Shown here in pieces: positions 4,858 through 6,092 of a stretch of 6,092 nt of DNA. Below the pieces are notes generated by a model. The model searched no databases. It saw only the letters and a list, made by a program, of their open reading frames with translations, and was not told the origin of the DNA. Within the stretch, counting starts at the first letter, position 1; the number at the start of each line of letters is the position of its first letter. The translations under genes and the position numbers were made by a program. The DNA lies in NCBI GenBank assembly GCA_900752445.1, contig CAADVN010000135.1:1-6092 (forward strand). Reading direction: 5' to 3'. The stretch comes from an uncultured Oscillospiraceae bacterium. Lineage in GTDB: Bacteria; Bacillota; Clostridia; Oscillospirales; Oscillospiraceae.

Positions 4858-5391
4858 TTAACCGACTATCTCGTCGGCGGACTTGCCCCTGTAGGCCGCG
4901 ACCTGCTGCGCGTTCCTCAGAGACTGGAGCCCGACCATCGTCGCCGCAACGACGTTCTGCGGGTTGTTCGACCTCAGGCACTTGGTACGGATGTTCTTGA
5001 TGCCCGCGGCCTCGACCACCGCACGGACAGCGCCGCCGGCGATGACGCCGGTGCCTTCCGGGGCCGGCTTGAGCAGTACGCGGCCCGCGCCGAACTCGCC
5101 GATGACCTCGTGAGGTATCGTCGTGCCCTGGAGCGTGATGCTCACGATGTGCTTCTTCGCGTCCTCAAGGCCCTTACGGATGGCCTCGGAGACCTCGTTC
5201 GCCTTGCCCAGACCGTAGCCCACGCGGCCCTTGCCGTCGCCCACGACGCACAGCGCCGAGAACTTCATCACACGGCCGCCCTTGACGGTCTTCGATACGC
5301 GGTTGAGGGAAACTACCTTTTCAGTGAACTCGGAAGGCTCCTCGCCGCCGCGTCCCCTGCGGTCATTACGCCTGTCGTTATTGTAAGCCAT
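4858..5391 (-). CDS. rpsE: 30S ribosomal protein S5
   Basis: S5 lies at the 30S mRNA entry tunnel with S3 and S4 and influences decoding accuracy. The 177-aa protein has a variable, charged N-terminal tail (1-20, rich in Asn/Arg/Glu). Next comes the S5 double-stranded-RNA-binding-like domain with the loop SKTVKGGRVMKFSAL (33-47), the loop where spectinomycin-resistance changes arise in other bacteria; the usual KGGR form is intact here. The signature GRVGYGLGKANEVSEAIRKG (55-74) follows, then the C-terminal fold with GTGVIAGGAVRAVVEAAG (113-130). The ATG at 5389-5391 has a strong GGAGGAGG at 5401-5408, about 9 nt upstream. It follows rplR by 21 nt and precedes rpmD by 14 nt. Confidence 0.98.
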   Translation of the reverse strand: MAYNNDRRNDRRGRGGEEPSEFTEKVVSLNRVSKTVKGGRVMKFSALCVVGDGKGRVGYGLGKANEVSEAIRKGLEDAKKHIVSITLQGTTIPHEVIGEFGAGRVLLKPAPEGTGVIAGGAVRAVVEAAGIKNIRTKCLRSNNPQNVVAATMVGLQSLRNAQQVAAYRGKSADEIVG

Positions 5392-5412
5392 AATCTGTTT
5401 CCTCCTCCCGCC

Positions 5413-5769
5413 TTAGAACTTCAGGCCGCCCTCGCGGGCGCCTTCAGCCAGGGCCTGCACGCGGCCGTGATAAATGTAGCCGCCGCGGTCAAATACGACT
5501 TCCTCGATGCCCTTCGCAAGAGCGCGCTCGGCTACCTTCTTGCCGACCTCTTTCGCGGACTCGATGTTGCCGCCGCCCTCAAAGCCCTTCTCAACGGAAG
5601 AGGCAGAGCACAGAGTGTGGCCCGCCACGTCGTCGATGACCTGGGCATAGATGTTGTTCTCGCTCCTGTATACGCTCAGACGGGGCCTCTCCGGCGTGCC
5701 GCTGATCTTGGAGCGCACTCTCTTGTGGCGCTTGATGCGCTGAGCCTTCGTATTGGGTCTTTTAATCAT
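5413..5769 (-). CDS. rplR: 50S ribosomal protein L18
   Basis: L18 binds 5S rRNA and anchors it, with L5, to the 50S central protuberance. The 118-aa product starts with a basic rRNA-binding tail (MIKRPNTKAQRIKRHKRVRS). It continues with SGTPERPRLSVYRSENNIYA (23-42) and ends with the conserved C-terminus FDRGGYIYHGRVQALAEGAR (93-112). Length is normal. The ATG at 5767-5769 has GGAGG at 5779-5783, 9 nt upstream, next to the rplF stop; the gap to rplF is 16 nt. The order rplF-rplR-rpsE is invariant in most bacteria. Confidence 0.98.
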   Translation of the reverse strand: MIKRPNTKAQRIKRHKRVRSKISGTPERPRLSVYRSENNIYAQVIDDVAGHTLCSASSVEKGFEGGGNIESAKEVGKKVAERALAKGIEEVVFDRGGYIYHGRVQALAEGAREGGLKF

Positions 5770-5785
5770 TTAAGCGCACCTCCCC

Positions 5786-6092
5786 TTATTTGGCACCGGT
5801 CTTGCCTTCTTTGCGGCGGATGTGCTCGTAGTCGTACTTGATGCCCTTGCCCTTGTACGGCTCGGGCGGACGCTTGTTGCGCACATCGGCGGCAAACTGG
5901 CCGACCTTCTGCTTATCGACGCCCTTGATGATGAGATGGTTCGCATCCGGCACGTCGATCTTGATGTCTGCCGTCTCCTTGATGGTGACATCGTGGCTGT
6001 AGCCGAGCTTCATGACGACTTCCTCGCCCTTCTTCTCGGCGCGGTAGCCGACGCCGTTGATCTCCAGCTTCTTCTCGAAGCCGTTCGTCACG
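5786..6092 (-). CDS. rplF: 50S ribosomal protein L6 (C-terminal part, cut by window edge)
   Basis: These are the last roughly 101 codons of L6, which binds 23S rRNA near the sarcin-ricin loop and factor-binding region. The visible part begins VTNGFEKKLEINGVGYRAEK, which in full-length L6 follows the N-terminal domain. It contains the signature PEPYKGKGIKY and ends RRKEGKTGAK. The codon at 6089-6091 is GTG, but it is an internal Val, not a start: L6 is normally close to 180 residues and the reading frame runs off the window. The stop TAA lies at 5786-5788, immediately before the rplR Shine-Dalgarno. Confidence 0.97.
   Translation of the reverse strand, partial: VTNGFEKKLEINGVGYRAEKKGEEVVMKLGYSHDVTIKETADIKIDVPDANHLIIKGVDKQKVGQFAADVRNKRPPEPYKGKGIKYDYEHIRRKEGKTGAK

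Noticed and set aside
6089..6091. GTG as start of a 101-residue protein at the window end
   Set aside because: The sequence is the C-terminal part of L6 and this GTG encodes an internal Val; the gene continues beyond the window.

Overview
This window is a stretch of the conserved spc/alpha ribosomal-protein cluster, read entirely from the minus strand. In transcription order (window end to start) the genes are rplF (3' part), rplR, rpsE, rpmD, rplO, secY, adk, map, infA, rpmJ, rpsM, rpsK and rpsD (5' part). All are intact apart from the two cut by the window edges, and every gene is placed by its own recognisable protein sequence.

The source is probably a fairly GC-rich member of the Clostridia. 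The evidence is the secY-adk-map-infA-rpmJ-rpsM-rpsK-rpsD order, with rpsD inside the cluster rather than at a separate locus as in Bacillus. The L36 sequence, the four-cysteine lid of adenylate kinase, and strong GGAGG-type ribosome binding sites at most genes also fit. This assignment is inference from pattern recognition; other Gram-positive-like lineages with the same order are not excluded.

Positions 4208-6092 hold the end of the spc operon: 50S proteins L6, L18, L30 and L15, and 30S protein S5. Positions 1257-4206 hold secY (the translocon channel), adk (AMP/ADP balance), map (N-terminal Met removal) and infA (initiation factor IF-1). Positions 1-1227 hold L36, S13, S11 and S4, the start of the alpha-type block. 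Gaps are mostly 1-30 nt, and adk and map overlap by 4 nt, so the set reads as one polycistronic unit. It combines ribosome assembly, translation initiation, nascent-chain processing and protein export.

The one non-trivial non-coding stretch is the 120-nt spacer between rpmJ and rpsM (994-1113). It contains a GC-rich nested inverted repeat and a small hairpin that places the weak rpsM Shine-Dalgarno in its loop. It sits where enterobacteria carry the S4-binding alpha-operon regulatory element, and rpsD is in the same transcript, so it is the best candidate for something regulatory. Start-codon re-calls matter for two genes: infA starts at TTG and secY at GTG. I found no mobile element, CRISPR array, RNA gene or novel defence or metabolic system; apart from the spacer this is ordinary core genome.
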